DNA from: JBOFMT01 sp051658525
GTDB lineage: Bacteria > Bacillota_I > Bacilli_A > Erysipelotrichales > Erysipelotrichaceae
Length of the DNA stretch: 7,634 nt
Direction: 5' to 3'
Assembly (NCBI GenBank): GCA_051658525.1
Contig: JBOFMT010000072.1
Coordinates: forward strand, 1 to 7,634
The position numbers and the translations under genes are program-made. How positions within the stretch are numbered: position 1 is the stretch's first letter; every line of letters begins with the position of its first letter. Shown here one piece after another: positions 1 through 5,947 of the stretch. Below the pieces are notes generated by a model. It made no database searches, was not told the DNA's origin, and was given only the letters and a program-made list of their open reading frames with translations.

Positions 1-1
1 T

Positions 2-139
2 AAAACGTATTTTTTAAAGGATTATCCGCAAGAGCTTGCGAGTAAACATGCGGTTCAAACATCCTTTCAAAACCCTGTAAATCTAGAATCTGTATGGGGT
101 TTGGTTTCCTCGATTATTGATGAAACCTATTTAAAATAA
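2..139 (+). CDS. 3' end of an unidentified gene upstream of smpB (partial)
   Basis: This is an open frame entering from the left edge and ending in TAA at 137-139, giving the last 45 residues of a protein (starts KTYFLKDYPQEL, ends SSIIDETYLK). The other two + frames hit stops early, at 1-3 and 40-42 in one and at 15-17 in the other, which supports this frame. The stop lies 15 nt before the smpB start, so the two genes are probably co-transcribed. In many Firmicutes the gene before smpB encodes RNase R, but this tail does not look like the S1 domain and Lys-rich end of RNase R. The piece contains no motif I recognise, so the product is left unnamed. Confidence 0.6.
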   Translation, partial: KTYFLKDYPQELASKHAVQTSFQNPVNLESVWGLVSSIIDETYLK

Positions 140-154
140 GAAAGGAAAACCACG

Positions 155-610
155 ATGTCGAATAAAAAAATCATTACCCTGAACCGAAAAGCTAGTCATG
201 ACTATTTCCTAGAAGAACATTTTGAGGCTGGAATTTCGTTGTTGGGTACGGAAATTAAAAGTTTGCGTAAGGGCTCTTGTCAATTAAAGGATGCCTATAT
301 TTCCTTTGTGGATAACGAAGCCTTTATCAAAGAAATGTTTATTCCAAAGTATGAGTTTGGAAATCAATTCAATCACGATGAAACAAGAATTCGTAAGTTA
401 TTGTTGCATAAGAGTGAAATCAAAAAGCTCCAACAACAAGTAAAAATCAAAGGGTATACGATTGTACCAGTAAGTATTTATCTTACCAAAGGTATCGTGA
501 AATTGGATATTGCACTGGCAAAAGGTAAGGATTTACACGATAAACGTAATGTCGAGCGAGAAAAAACGGCGAAACGTGAAATCGAAAAGGCCTTAAAACA
601 AAGATATTGA
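155..610 (+). CDS. smpB: SsrA-binding protein SmpB
   Basis: SmpB binds the tRNA-like part of tmRNA, brings alanyl-tmRNA to ribosomes stalled without a stop codon, and places its C-terminal tail in the empty mRNA channel. The 151-residue length is normal for the family. Visible family signatures are NRKASHDYF near residue 10, the block around 26-50 containing GTEIKSLRKG, KGYTIVPVSIYL around 99-110, and the basic tail KGKDLHDKRNVEREKTAKR from about 123, which matches the family's KGKKxYDKR region with His where Tyr is usual. The start ATG has an AAAGGAAA ribosome binding site at 141-148. The gene sits 38 nt upstream of the mature 5' end of ssrA, so the two partners are neighbours. Its TGA stop overlaps the ssrA -35 box. 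Identification is secure. Confidence 0.97.
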   Translation: MSNKKIITLNRKASHDYFLEEHFEAGISLLGTEIKSLRKGSCQLKDAYISFVDNEAFIKEMFIPKYEFGNQFNHDETRIRKLLLHKSEIKKLQQQVKIKGYTIVPVSIYLTKGIVKLDIALAKGKDLHDKRNVEREKTAKREIEKALKQRY

Positions 611-635
611 TTCATCGCTTCTTCTAGTGTATAAT
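607..635 (+). promoter_or_regulatory. ssrA promoter
   Basis: TTGATT at 607-612 and a perfect TATAAT at 630-635 are separated by 17 nt, an ideal sigma-A arrangement. Transcription would start near 642, a few bases before the mature tmRNA 5' end at 649, as expected for a precursor trimmed by RNase P. The -35 box overlaps the smpB stop codon. A perfect inverted repeat brackets the -10 box and is listed separately. Confidence 0.85.
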
Positions 636-644
636 CTAGAAGAA
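619..644. repeat. 9-bp perfect inverted repeat around the ssrA -10 box
   Basis: TTCTTCTAG at 619-627 is the exact reverse complement of CTAGAAGAA at 636-644. The eight bases between (628-635) hold the TATAAT box. No T-run follows the right arm on the + strand, so a standard terminator for smpB is unlikely. It could be an operator, a cruciform-prone promoter element, or a hairpin in smpB read-through RNA. The symmetry is directly seen; its function is not known. Confidence 0.6.
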
Positions 645-648
645 TCAT

Positions 649-1001
649 GGGGGTGTCATGGTTTCGACAGGGATTTGTTTGGTATTGACTGCAGTCGTGT
701 TGCTACGTAAAAGCCTTCCAAAATTAACTGGAAACTCAAATTACGCTTTCGCTGCTTAATTGATCTAGATACTGATCTGCAGCTGTTCTTTGGTGCTTTG
801 TCTTTGGGCTAAGAAGAACATCACTCTACAAAGAATAAGTGGTTGATCATGTTTGTAAAGCAACCAACGAAAATTTGAACAAACACCTCAAGTACCGTTT
901 TGTCTGTGACAAGGACTTGAGTAGTTAAGACAGACTAAACTGTAGACGTTGATACGTGGGACGATTTTTGGACAGGAGTTCGACTCTCCTCACCTCCACC
1001 A
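649..1001 (+). ncRNA. ssrA: transfer-messenger RNA (tmRNA, ssrA)
   Basis: tmRNA acts as alanine tRNA and as a short mRNA to release stalled ribosomes and tag the unfinished protein for proteolysis. The 5' end GGGGGTG (649-655) pairs with CACCTCC (991-997) with one G-U pair, followed by discriminator A998 and encoded CCA (999-1001). The T arm is AGGAG-TTCGACT-CTCCT (974-990), and the 5' side has the typical GGTTTCGACAGGG. Three downstream pseudoknots can be paired by eye: 784-790/814-820 with 796-801/828-833; 841-845/861-865 with 851-856/879-884; and 887-893/915-921 with 902-907/930-935. The single-piece length of 353 nt is normal. It has its own promoter and terminator and lies directly after smpB. 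Confidence 0.97.
730..759 (+). other. tmRNA proteolysis-tag reading frame
   Basis: The mRNA-like part reads GGA AAC TCA AAT TAC GCT TTC GCT GCT TAA, giving GNSNYAFAA and a stop. With the alanine carried by tmRNA the tag would be AGNSNYAFAA. The resume codon GGA is placed by analogy with Bacillus subtilis, where the tag also starts with Gly right after an AACT sequence; here the preceding bases are TTAACT. The tag ends in Phe-Ala-Ala rather than the more usual Leu-Ala-Ala. The reading frame is clear, while the exact resume codon is inferred. Confidence 0.85.
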
Positions 1002-1013
1002 AGAAAAAACAAC

Positions 1014-1056
1014 CTCGAGTAGCTTGCTGAATCTAGCAGGTGGCTCGAGTTTTTTT
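1014..1056 (+). terminator. intrinsic terminator of ssrA
   Basis: CTCGAG at 1014-1019 pairs with CTCGAG at 1044-1049. Inside it, 1020-1029 pairs with 1034-1043 with G-U pairs and one mismatch, around an AATC loop. Seven T bases (1050-1056) follow directly. It lies 12 nt after the tmRNA CCA and so ends the ssrA transcript. Confidence 0.9.
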
Positions 1057-1081
1057 GTGGTTGGTATTTCTTGATAGCGAA

Positions 1082-1112
1082 GTGACAGCCGGATTCGAAA
1101 CTGTGCTACAAT
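1082..1112 (+). promoter_or_regulatory. promoter of the aldehyde dehydrogenase gene
   Basis: TACAAT at 1107-1112 is preceded by TGC, forming an extended -10 element (TGnTACAAT). A weak -35, GTGACA at 1082-1087, lies 19 nt upstream, which is longer than ideal; the extended -10 would compensate. The start codon is 25 nt downstream, with GGAG at 1127-1130 as the ribosome binding site. I see no repressor operator in the short gap. Confidence 0.6.
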
Positions 1113-1137
1113 AGCAATATACGATTGGAGATCCATT

Positions 1138-2514
1138 ATGAAAGAAGAATTAGCATCTATTTTAGACCAGCAACAAGCTTTTTATACTTCTCAAAAAGGC
1201 ATGAGCTATGAGTCTCGTATTGAAGCATTAAAAAAACTAAAACAAGCTATCAAAAAAAATGAAGCACAACTTTTTGGTGCGCTTTACGCTGATCTAGGAA
1301 AAAGCGAACATGAAGCATTTATGACGGAAATAGGTCAAGTCTATGGAGAAATCAACTGGATGTTGAAACATCTCAAGGATCTGATGCGACCTAAACGCGT
1401 GAAAACAACGATGTCTTTATTTCCTGCTCGCTGCAGTGTGCGCTATCTACCGTATGGTAATGTCTTAATTATGAGTCCATGGAATTATCCTGTGCTATTA
1501 ACACTAGAACCACTCGCTACTGCATTGGCTGCAGGGAATACGGTAGTTTTAAAACCAAGTGATTATGCCCCTCATGTTGCTAGTGTATTGAAACAAATGC
1601 TCGAGGCTGTATTTTCCAAAGCACAAGTAAGTGTTGTACTTGGAGGGCGCACAGAAAATCAAGCTTTATTGGATGCGAAATTCGATTTTATTTTTTTCAC
1701 GGGCAGTACCAATGTAGGGAAAGAAGTAATGCGCAAAGCTGCCAATCATTTAACACCGGTGGTATTAGAACTTGGTGGGAAAAGCCCTTGTATCGTGGAA
1801 GCGAGTGCAAATCTAGATGTTGCGGCCAAACGCATCGTTTTTGGAAAGTTTTTAAATTGTGGACAAACTTGCGTTGCGCCTGATTATGTCTTGTGCGATC
1901 GTAGTATCGAAGCAAAGCTAGTGGAAAAAATTAAACTTGAAATCCAAAAACAATATGGAAATGACCCACTCAATAACGCATCTTATGGTAAGATCATCAA
2001 CCAAAAACACTTTGATCGTCTTTGTGGCTTGTATAGCGAAAACGATGTCTACTATGGTGGAAAGCAAGCTGCGGATCGTTTGAAAATTGAGCCGACGATT
2101 GTCCGTGTTACTTCCATAAATCATCCGATTATGCAAGAGGAAATTTTTGGACCATTGCTTCCGATTGTAACCTACACTAGTTTAGATGAAGCCATTTCCT
2201 TTGTGAATGCTCAGGCCAAACCCCTTGCTTTATATTGCTTTACCAAAGATAACAAAGTAAAACAAAAAATTCATCATAGTATTCATTTTGGTGGTGGTTG
2301 TTTCAATGATACCATCATGCACTTGTCTAGTAGTGAATTACCGTTTGGTGGTGTTGGGGAAAGTGGAATGGGCAATTATCATGGTGCCTATGGCTTTAAA
2401 ACATTCTCCCATACAAGAGGGATGGTAGATAAAAATCTACACTTTGACATCCCGCTACGGTATCAACCATACACAGCGAAGAAAACTGCTTGGCTTCATC
2501 GAATTTTAAAATAA
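1138..2514 (+). CDS. aldehyde dehydrogenase, class 3 type (NAD(P)-dependent)
   Basis: This enzyme oxidises an aldehyde to its carboxylic acid with NAD(P)+, in the cytoplasm. The 458-residue length fits the short ALDH3-like branch. Motifs in order: PWNYP with the oxyanion Asn at 116; cofactor loop GSTNVG at 189-194; general base Glu211 in LELGGKSP; catalytic Cys245 in CGQTC; Glu335 in EEIFGP, which contacts the cofactor ribose; and the C-terminal LPFGGVGESGMG block near 401-412. All catalytic residues are present. There is no membrane helix at the C terminus, unlike some fatty-aldehyde dehydrogenases. The gene has its own promoter and GGAG ribosome binding site, and stands alone between ssrA and the beta-glucoside operon. 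Motifs alone cannot give the natural substrate; medium or long-chain aliphatic and aromatic aldehydes are usual for the branch. Confidence 0.93.
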   Translation: MKEELASILDQQQAFYTSQKGMSYESRIEALKKLKQAIKKNEAQLFGALYADLGKSEHEAFMTEIGQVYGEINWMLKHLKDLMRPKRVKTTMSLFPARCSVRYLPYGNVLIMSPWNYPVLLTLEPLATALAAGNTVVLKPSDYAPHVASVLKQMLEAVFSKAQVSVVLGGRTENQALLDAKFDFIFFTGSTNVGKEVMRKAANHLTPVVLELGGKSPCIVEASANLDVAAKRIVFGKFLNCGQTCVAPDYVLCDRSIEAKLVEKIKLEIQKQYGNDPLNNASYGKIINQKHFDRLCGLYSENDVYYGGKQAADRLKIEPTIVRVTSINHPIMQEEIFGPLLPIVTYTSLDEAISFVNAQAKPLALYCFTKDNKVKQKIHHSIHFGGGCFNDTIMHLSSSELPFGGVGESGMGNYHGAYGFKTFSHTRGMVDKNLHFDIPLRYQPYTAKKTAWLHRILK

Positions 2515-2538
2515 TATCACAAAGTATCACTTTTTATA

Positions 2539-2566
2539 TTGACAATAAGTTAGTTTTTGTTAAACT
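2539..2566 (+). promoter_or_regulatory. promoter of the beta-glucoside PTS operon
   Basis: A consensus TTGACA (2539-2544) is followed after 16 nt by TAAACT (2561-2566), which carries an upstream TGT making an extended -10. Transcription would begin around 2573, just before the RAT element, as in other LicT/BglG-controlled leaders. It starts only 24 nt after the aldehyde dehydrogenase stop. I did not find a convincing CcpA cre site nearby. Confidence 0.7.
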
Positions 2567-2580
2567 ATAAGTATAAACCA

Positions 2581-2611
2581 GGTTTGTAACTTATGTATTT
2601 AAGGCAACACC
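2581..2611 (+). promoter_or_regulatory. ribonucleic antiterminator (RAT) of the BglG/LicT type
   Basis: The 31-nt element begins GGTTTGTAACTTA and ends TAAGGCAACACC, closely following the known RAT pattern GGxTTGTTACT...AGGCAAxACC. It folds as GG/CC at the base (2581-2582 with 2610-2611), weak pairs and internal loops in the middle, and an upper stem CTTA/TAAG (2590-2593 with 2600-2603). Its last five bases are also the first five of the terminator stem, so the two structures exclude each other. A BglG-family protein bound here would stabilise the RAT and permit read-through into the operon. The gene for such a protein is at the end of this operon. Confidence 0.88.
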
Positions 2612-2638
2612 GAGCAATTTTTTGCTTGGTGTTTTTTT
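2607..2638 (+). terminator. leader terminator overlapping the RAT
   Basis: An 11-bp stem pairs 2607-2617 with 2622-2632 (one G-U pair), with a TTTT loop and a T-run at 2632-2638. The left arm starts inside the RAT, so this is a conditional terminator: on when the antiterminator protein is inactive, off when it holds the RAT. It is also the first terminator downstream of the aldehyde dehydrogenase gene. Confidence 0.92.
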
Positions 2639-2680
2639 GTCTTTTATAGGACCGTCGACAGTCTATAAAGGATGAAAATG

Positions 2681-2690
2681 AGGAGAGGGG
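2681..2690 (+). promoter_or_regulatory. ribosome binding site that sets the EIIBC start
   Basis: AGGAGAGGGG ends 5 nt before ATG 2696. It decides between two in-frame starts: the upstream ATG at 2672 would place this purine block inside the coding region and add eight residues (MKMRRGEL) that are not typical of an EIIB N terminus. Confidence 0.8.
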
Positions 2691-2695
2691 AACTT

Positions 2696-4063
2696 ATGGA
2701 ATTTCAAGAATTAGCAAAATTAATTGTTGCGGAAGTTGGTGGAAAACAAAACATCACACACGTTAACAATTGTGCAACGAGGTTGCGATTAACCTTAAAC
2801 GATTATAGTTTGGTTAACATCGAATTGCTTCAAAAAACAGAAGGTATTTTGGATGTTGTCAAAGGGAGTGGCCAATTGCAAATTGTGATTGGACCGGAAG
2901 TAGGTCATTTGGTAGAAGCAGTAAATAAAGTGGTTGGAGAAGTGAGTGCACCTGTACACCATGATAAAAAACAAAAACCAGTTGGTATGGTATTCGATTT
3001 TGTAACTGGAGTCTTTACACCAATCTTACCTGTTATCACAGCGGCCGGGATGTTAAGTGCATTCTTAGCCATTCTAGTAATGTTGGGTGTTGTGGATAAA
3101 ACATCACAAACCTATTTGATCATTCGTATGGTAGCGGATGCAGCGTTCTATTTCATGCCAGTGATGTTGGCATTCTCAACTGCTACTAAATTAAAATGTA
3201 ATCCATATCTTGCAACCTTATTTGGAGGAGTATTGCTACATCCAAGTTTTGCTGGATTGTTTACCAATGCCGATGGTGTTTCTCAATCGGTAGCTTTGTT
3301 CGGGATTCCTGTAACCTTTGTAAAGTATGGTTCTAGTGTTGTACCAATTATCTTAATTGTTATTGCAATGTCCTATGCTGAACGTTTTGCAGATCGTGTA
3401 TCACCTAAAGCGATTAAAGTTATCTTAAAACCTTTGATTATTATGCTTATCATTACGCCATTAGCATTATGTGTCTTAGGTCCAATGGGATACTTTATCG
3501 GTTCTGCATTAACTGGAGTTATTAGTTTCTTAGATGGTGTTGCACCTTGGCTTGTACCTACGGTAATTGGTGCCTTTGCTCCATTATTGATTGGAATTGG
3601 AGCTCACCATGCATTGAGTCCAATCTTGACACAACAAATGGCAGCTTTCCAATATGAGACTATTATGGGTCCAGGCTTCTTAGCTGCCAATATTGCGCAA
3701 GGCGCATCTTGCTTGGCAGTAGCATTGAAAACAAAAAATCAAAAAATGAAGCAATTAGCAACATCAGCATCACTGACTGCCTTATTTGGTGGTATTTCAG
3801 AACCAGCGATGTTCGGGGTTACTTCAAAATTAAAGCGTCCACTGATCGCTGTTATGATTGCTGGGGGGATTGCTGGGTTCTATGCAGGTATTTCTGGATT
3901 GGTACGTTATGCACTGGGAGCTCCTAGTTTATTAACATTACCATTATACATTGGGGAAAACCCTCAAAATATCATCAATGCAATTATTACAGCAGCCATT
4001 GCCTTTGTAATTTCATTTATCCTTACGTTTGTGTTGGGATTTGAAGATTTAGAAGAAGAATAG
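2696..4063 (+). CDS. bglP: PTS beta-glucoside-type transporter subunit EIIBC
   Basis: This membrane permease imports and phosphorylates a sugar, here probably a beta-glucoside, in the glucose/beta-glucoside PTS family. The 455-residue product (from ATG 2696) has an EIIB domain at about 1-80 with phosphorylated Cys26 in NNCATRLRL, a linker rich in Lys, and an EIIC domain from about 98 onward with many membrane segments. EIIC carries PILPVITAAGML (109-120), GAHHALSPI (302-310) and GISEPAMFG (366-374), whose Glu is the sugar-contacting residue in the family. The C terminus stops at EDLEEE: the EIIA domain usually fused in BglP/BglF proteins (about 600-plus residues) is missing and is encoded by the next gene, 26 nt downstream. 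It is first in the operon and controlled by the RAT/terminator leader. Beta-glucoside specificity rests partly on the GH1 neighbour. Confidence 0.93.
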   Translation: MEFQELAKLIVAEVGGKQNITHVNNCATRLRLTLNDYSLVNIELLQKTEGILDVVKGSGQLQIVIGPEVGHLVEAVNKVVGEVSAPVHHDKKQKPVGMVFDFVTGVFTPILPVITAAGMLSAFLAILVMLGVVDKTSQTYLIIRMVADAAFYFMPVMLAFSTATKLKCNPYLATLFGGVLLHPSFAGLFTNADGVSQSVALFGIPVTFVKYGSSVVPIILIVIAMSYAERFADRVSPKAIKVILKPLIIMLIITPLALCVLGPMGYFIGSALTGVISFLDGVAPWLVPTVIGAFAPLLIGIGAHHALSPILTQQMAAFQYETIMGPGFLAANIAQGASCLAVALKTKNQKMKQLATSASLTALFGGISEPAMFGVTSKLKRPLIAVMIAGGIAGFYAGISGLVRYALGAPSLLTLPLYIGENPQNIINAIITAAIAFVISFILTFVLGFEDLEEE

Positions 4064-4089
4064 AAAAGAAAAGTAGAGGGAAGATTAGT

Positions 4090-4545
4090 ATGAAAATTTC
4101 AACATGTATTGCTGGTACCTTTGTACCAAATAACATGGTGGAGGATGTAGTGTTTGCCAAGGAACTCCTTGGCAAAACTGCATGCATTGCACCAGTAGAC
4201 GGAAAAGTAATTGCACCATTTGATGCAAGTGTAGAAGTGTTGTTTCCAACCTTACACGCGATTGGACTCAAGCATGGAGAATTAGAACTATTGATTCATA
4301 TCGGAATCAATACCGTTGAGTTGGAGGGTAAGCATTTTACTTCACATATCAAGCAAGGACAACAGGTAAAGGCAGGGGACGTGTTAGTAGAATTCGATGT
4401 AGAAGCCATTCGTAATGCGGCTTATAATCCAGTTACGATGATGATTGTTACGAATAGTAAAGCCTTTGATCTAGTAAAAGCAGAGTATGAAGCAGGTAGT
4501 ATAGTAGAACAGGTATTTATAGTAGGGCAAACCTATGGAAACTAA
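4090..4545 (+). CDS. PTS glucose-family EIIA protein (stand-alone)
   Basis: This cytoplasmic protein carries phosphate from HPr to the EIIB domain. The 151-residue length matches a free EIIA-Glc-type domain. Visible features are the VDGKVIAPFDASVEVLF strand region (36-52), auxiliary His56 in PTLHAIGL, phosphorylated His70 in LLIHIGINTVEL, and the GQQVKAGDVLVEFD segment (90-103). All key residues are present. It has its own ribosome binding site, AGAGGGAAG at 4075-4083. It most likely serves the EIIBC encoded just upstream, supplying the domain missing there; it could also feed other EIIBC permeases in the cell. Its last 11 nt overlap the start of the glycosidase gene, suggesting coupled translation. 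Confidence 0.94.
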   Translation: MKISTCIAGTFVPNNMVEDVVFAKELLGKTACIAPVDGKVIAPFDASVEVLFPTLHAIGLKHGELELLIHIGINTVELEGKHFTSHIKQGQQVKAGDVLVEFDVEAIRNAAYNPVTMMIVTNSKAFDLVKAEYEAGSIVEQVFIVGQTYGN

Positions 4546-5947
4546 ATTTTTATTTGGAGGTGCGATTGCCGCAAATCAAATGGAAGGTGCCTACAATCGT
4601 GGTGGAAAAGGGTTGTCGATTGTAGATATTTTACCATCTGGTGCCAAACGCAAACATGCGCTTCACAATCCGTTAGAAGCCAAACAAACGGTATATGACT
4701 ATTATCCAAGTCATGAAGCATCAGGTTTTTACGATCATATGGAAACGGACTTAGATTTATTAATTGCTCTAAACATCAATGCCTTGCGTGTCTCGATTTC
4801 GTGGCCAAGACTATTTCCTACAGGACTTGAGTCGATGCCAAATGCAGAAGGAATTGCTTTCTACAAAGCGATGTTTTCAAAGTTAAAAGCTAATAATATT
4901 GCTATTGTTTGTACGTTGTGTCATTTTGATACACCATTATATTTATCAGAAAACTATAATGGATTTGCATCACGCGTTACATTAGATGCTTATGTACACT
5001 ACTGTAAATGTGTATTTGATCACTTCCATGAGGAAATCTCACATTTCATTACGTTCAATGAAATCAATATGTTATTACATTTTCCTTATTTAGGTGGTGG
5101 ACTTTCTACTGCAGTATCAGAACTCGATAACAATACCATCTATAGAGCAGCCCATCATATGGTGGTAGCAAGTAGCCAAGCGATAGCGTATGCTCGTAGT
5201 AAATATCCAAGGTTACAATTTGGATGTATGTTGGCTGCGGGAAATTATTACTACTATAATTGTAATCCAGATGATGTATTATATGCGCAAAAAAAGGAAG
5301 AAGAACAATTGTTCTTTGCTGATCTTCAAGTATTTGGGAAGTATCCATACTTTACAAAACGCATGTTCAAAGAGAAACAGGTGGATTTAAGGTTCAGCCA
5401 AGAAGACTTGGATAGTATTCAAAACAATACCGTAGATTTTGTAAGCTTTAGTTACTATTGTTCTAGACTTTGTTCCACTGATCCAGAAATCAACAAACAA
5501 CAAACCGATGGAAATGCACGAAGAACGTTGATTAATCCATACTTGCAAACGAGTGATTGGGGTTGGCAAATTGATCCAAAAGGATTAACCGTGACGATGA
5601 ATTCATTGTATGCACGCTATCGTATTCCCCTATTTATTGTGGAAAATGGATACGGTGCCAACGATGTGATTGTAGATGGTGTAATTGATGATAGTTATCG
5701 TATTGACTACTTCCAACAACATCTTGCAGCGATGGATGAAGCCATTGCTGGTGGTGTGGAATGTTTGGGGTATTTGGCATGGGGGATCATTGATCTTGTC
5801 AGCAATGGAACCGGTGAGATGAAAAAGCGTTATGGTGTTGTTTATGTTGATCGTCACGACGATGGAAGCGGGACGTTCACACGCATCAAAAAGAAATCTT
5901 ACGACTATTTCCAAGCGGAAGCAGAATCGAGATGTAAGCATGTCTAA
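4535..5947 (+). CDS. bglH: 6-phospho-beta-glucosidase, glycoside hydrolase family 1
   Basis: This cytoplasmic enzyme hydrolyses PTS-imported phospho-beta-glucosides to glucose 6-phosphate and an aglycone or glucose. The 470 residues fit GH1. The N terminus FLFGGAIAANQMEGAY (5-20) is the family start signature. The acid/base is Glu176 in TFNEIN and the nucleophile is Glu370 in IVENGYGAND. TSDWGWQIDPKGL (339-351) and the loop SNGTGEMKKRYGVVYVD (423-439) are typical of phospho-beta-glucosidases, the latter region binding the 6-phosphate. ATG 4535 lies in the end of the EIIA gene, with AGGG at 4524-4527. The symbol bglH follows Bacillus usage; bglA would be equally fair. The aglycone preference (aryl glucoside or cellobiose) cannot be read from the sequence. 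Confidence 0.94.
   Translation: METKFLFGGAIAANQMEGAYNRGGKGLSIVDILPSGAKRKHALHNPLEAKQTVYDYYPSHEASGFYDHMETDLDLLIALNINALRVSISWPRLFPTGLESMPNAEGIAFYKAMFSKLKANNIAIVCTLCHFDTPLYLSENYNGFASRVTLDAYVHYCKCVFDHFHEEISHFITFNEINMLLHFPYLGGGLSTAVSELDNNTIYRAAHHMVVASSQAIAYARSKYPRLQFGCMLAAGNYYYYNCNPDDVLYAQKKEEEQLFFADLQVFGKYPYFTKRMFKEKQVDLRFSQEDLDSIQNNTVDFVSFSYYCSRLCSTDPEINKQQTDGNARRTLINPYLQTSDWGWQIDPKGLTVTMNSLYARYRIPLFIVENGYGANDVIVDGVIDDSYRIDYFQQHLAAMDEAIAGGVECLGYLAWGIIDLVSNGTGEMKKRYGVVYVDRHDDGSGTFTRIKKKSYDYFQAEAESRCKHV

Noticed and set aside
619..656. Inverted repeat after smpB as an intrinsic terminator
   Set aside because: The right arm is followed by TCATGGGGG rather than a T-run, and the repeat is centred on the ssrA -10 box.
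1697..2136. Two 72-codon minus-strand frames inside the aldehyde dehydrogenase gene
   Set aside because: They are antisense to catalytic motifs of a clearly coding gene and show no protein features of their own.
2515..2600. CcpA cre site near the operon promoter
   Set aside because: No stretch matches the cre pattern well enough; catabolite control may act through PRD phosphorylation instead.
2672..2695. Eight-residue upstream extension of EIIBC
   Set aside because: A strong AGGAGAGGGG site lies inside it at 2681-2690, correctly spaced for ATG 2696, and MEFQELAKLI is the normal EIIB beginning.
3709..5569. Other short frames inside the PTS and glycosidase genes on either strand
   Set aside because: All are contained in or opposite well-supported coding regions, with no motif or ribosome site.
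5832..5939. Longer N terminus for the MFS protein starting at ATG 5832
   Set aside because: It would overlap the conserved glycosidase C terminus by 116 nt and adds 36 polar residues before the first membrane helix; ATG 5940 fits an MFS N terminus better.
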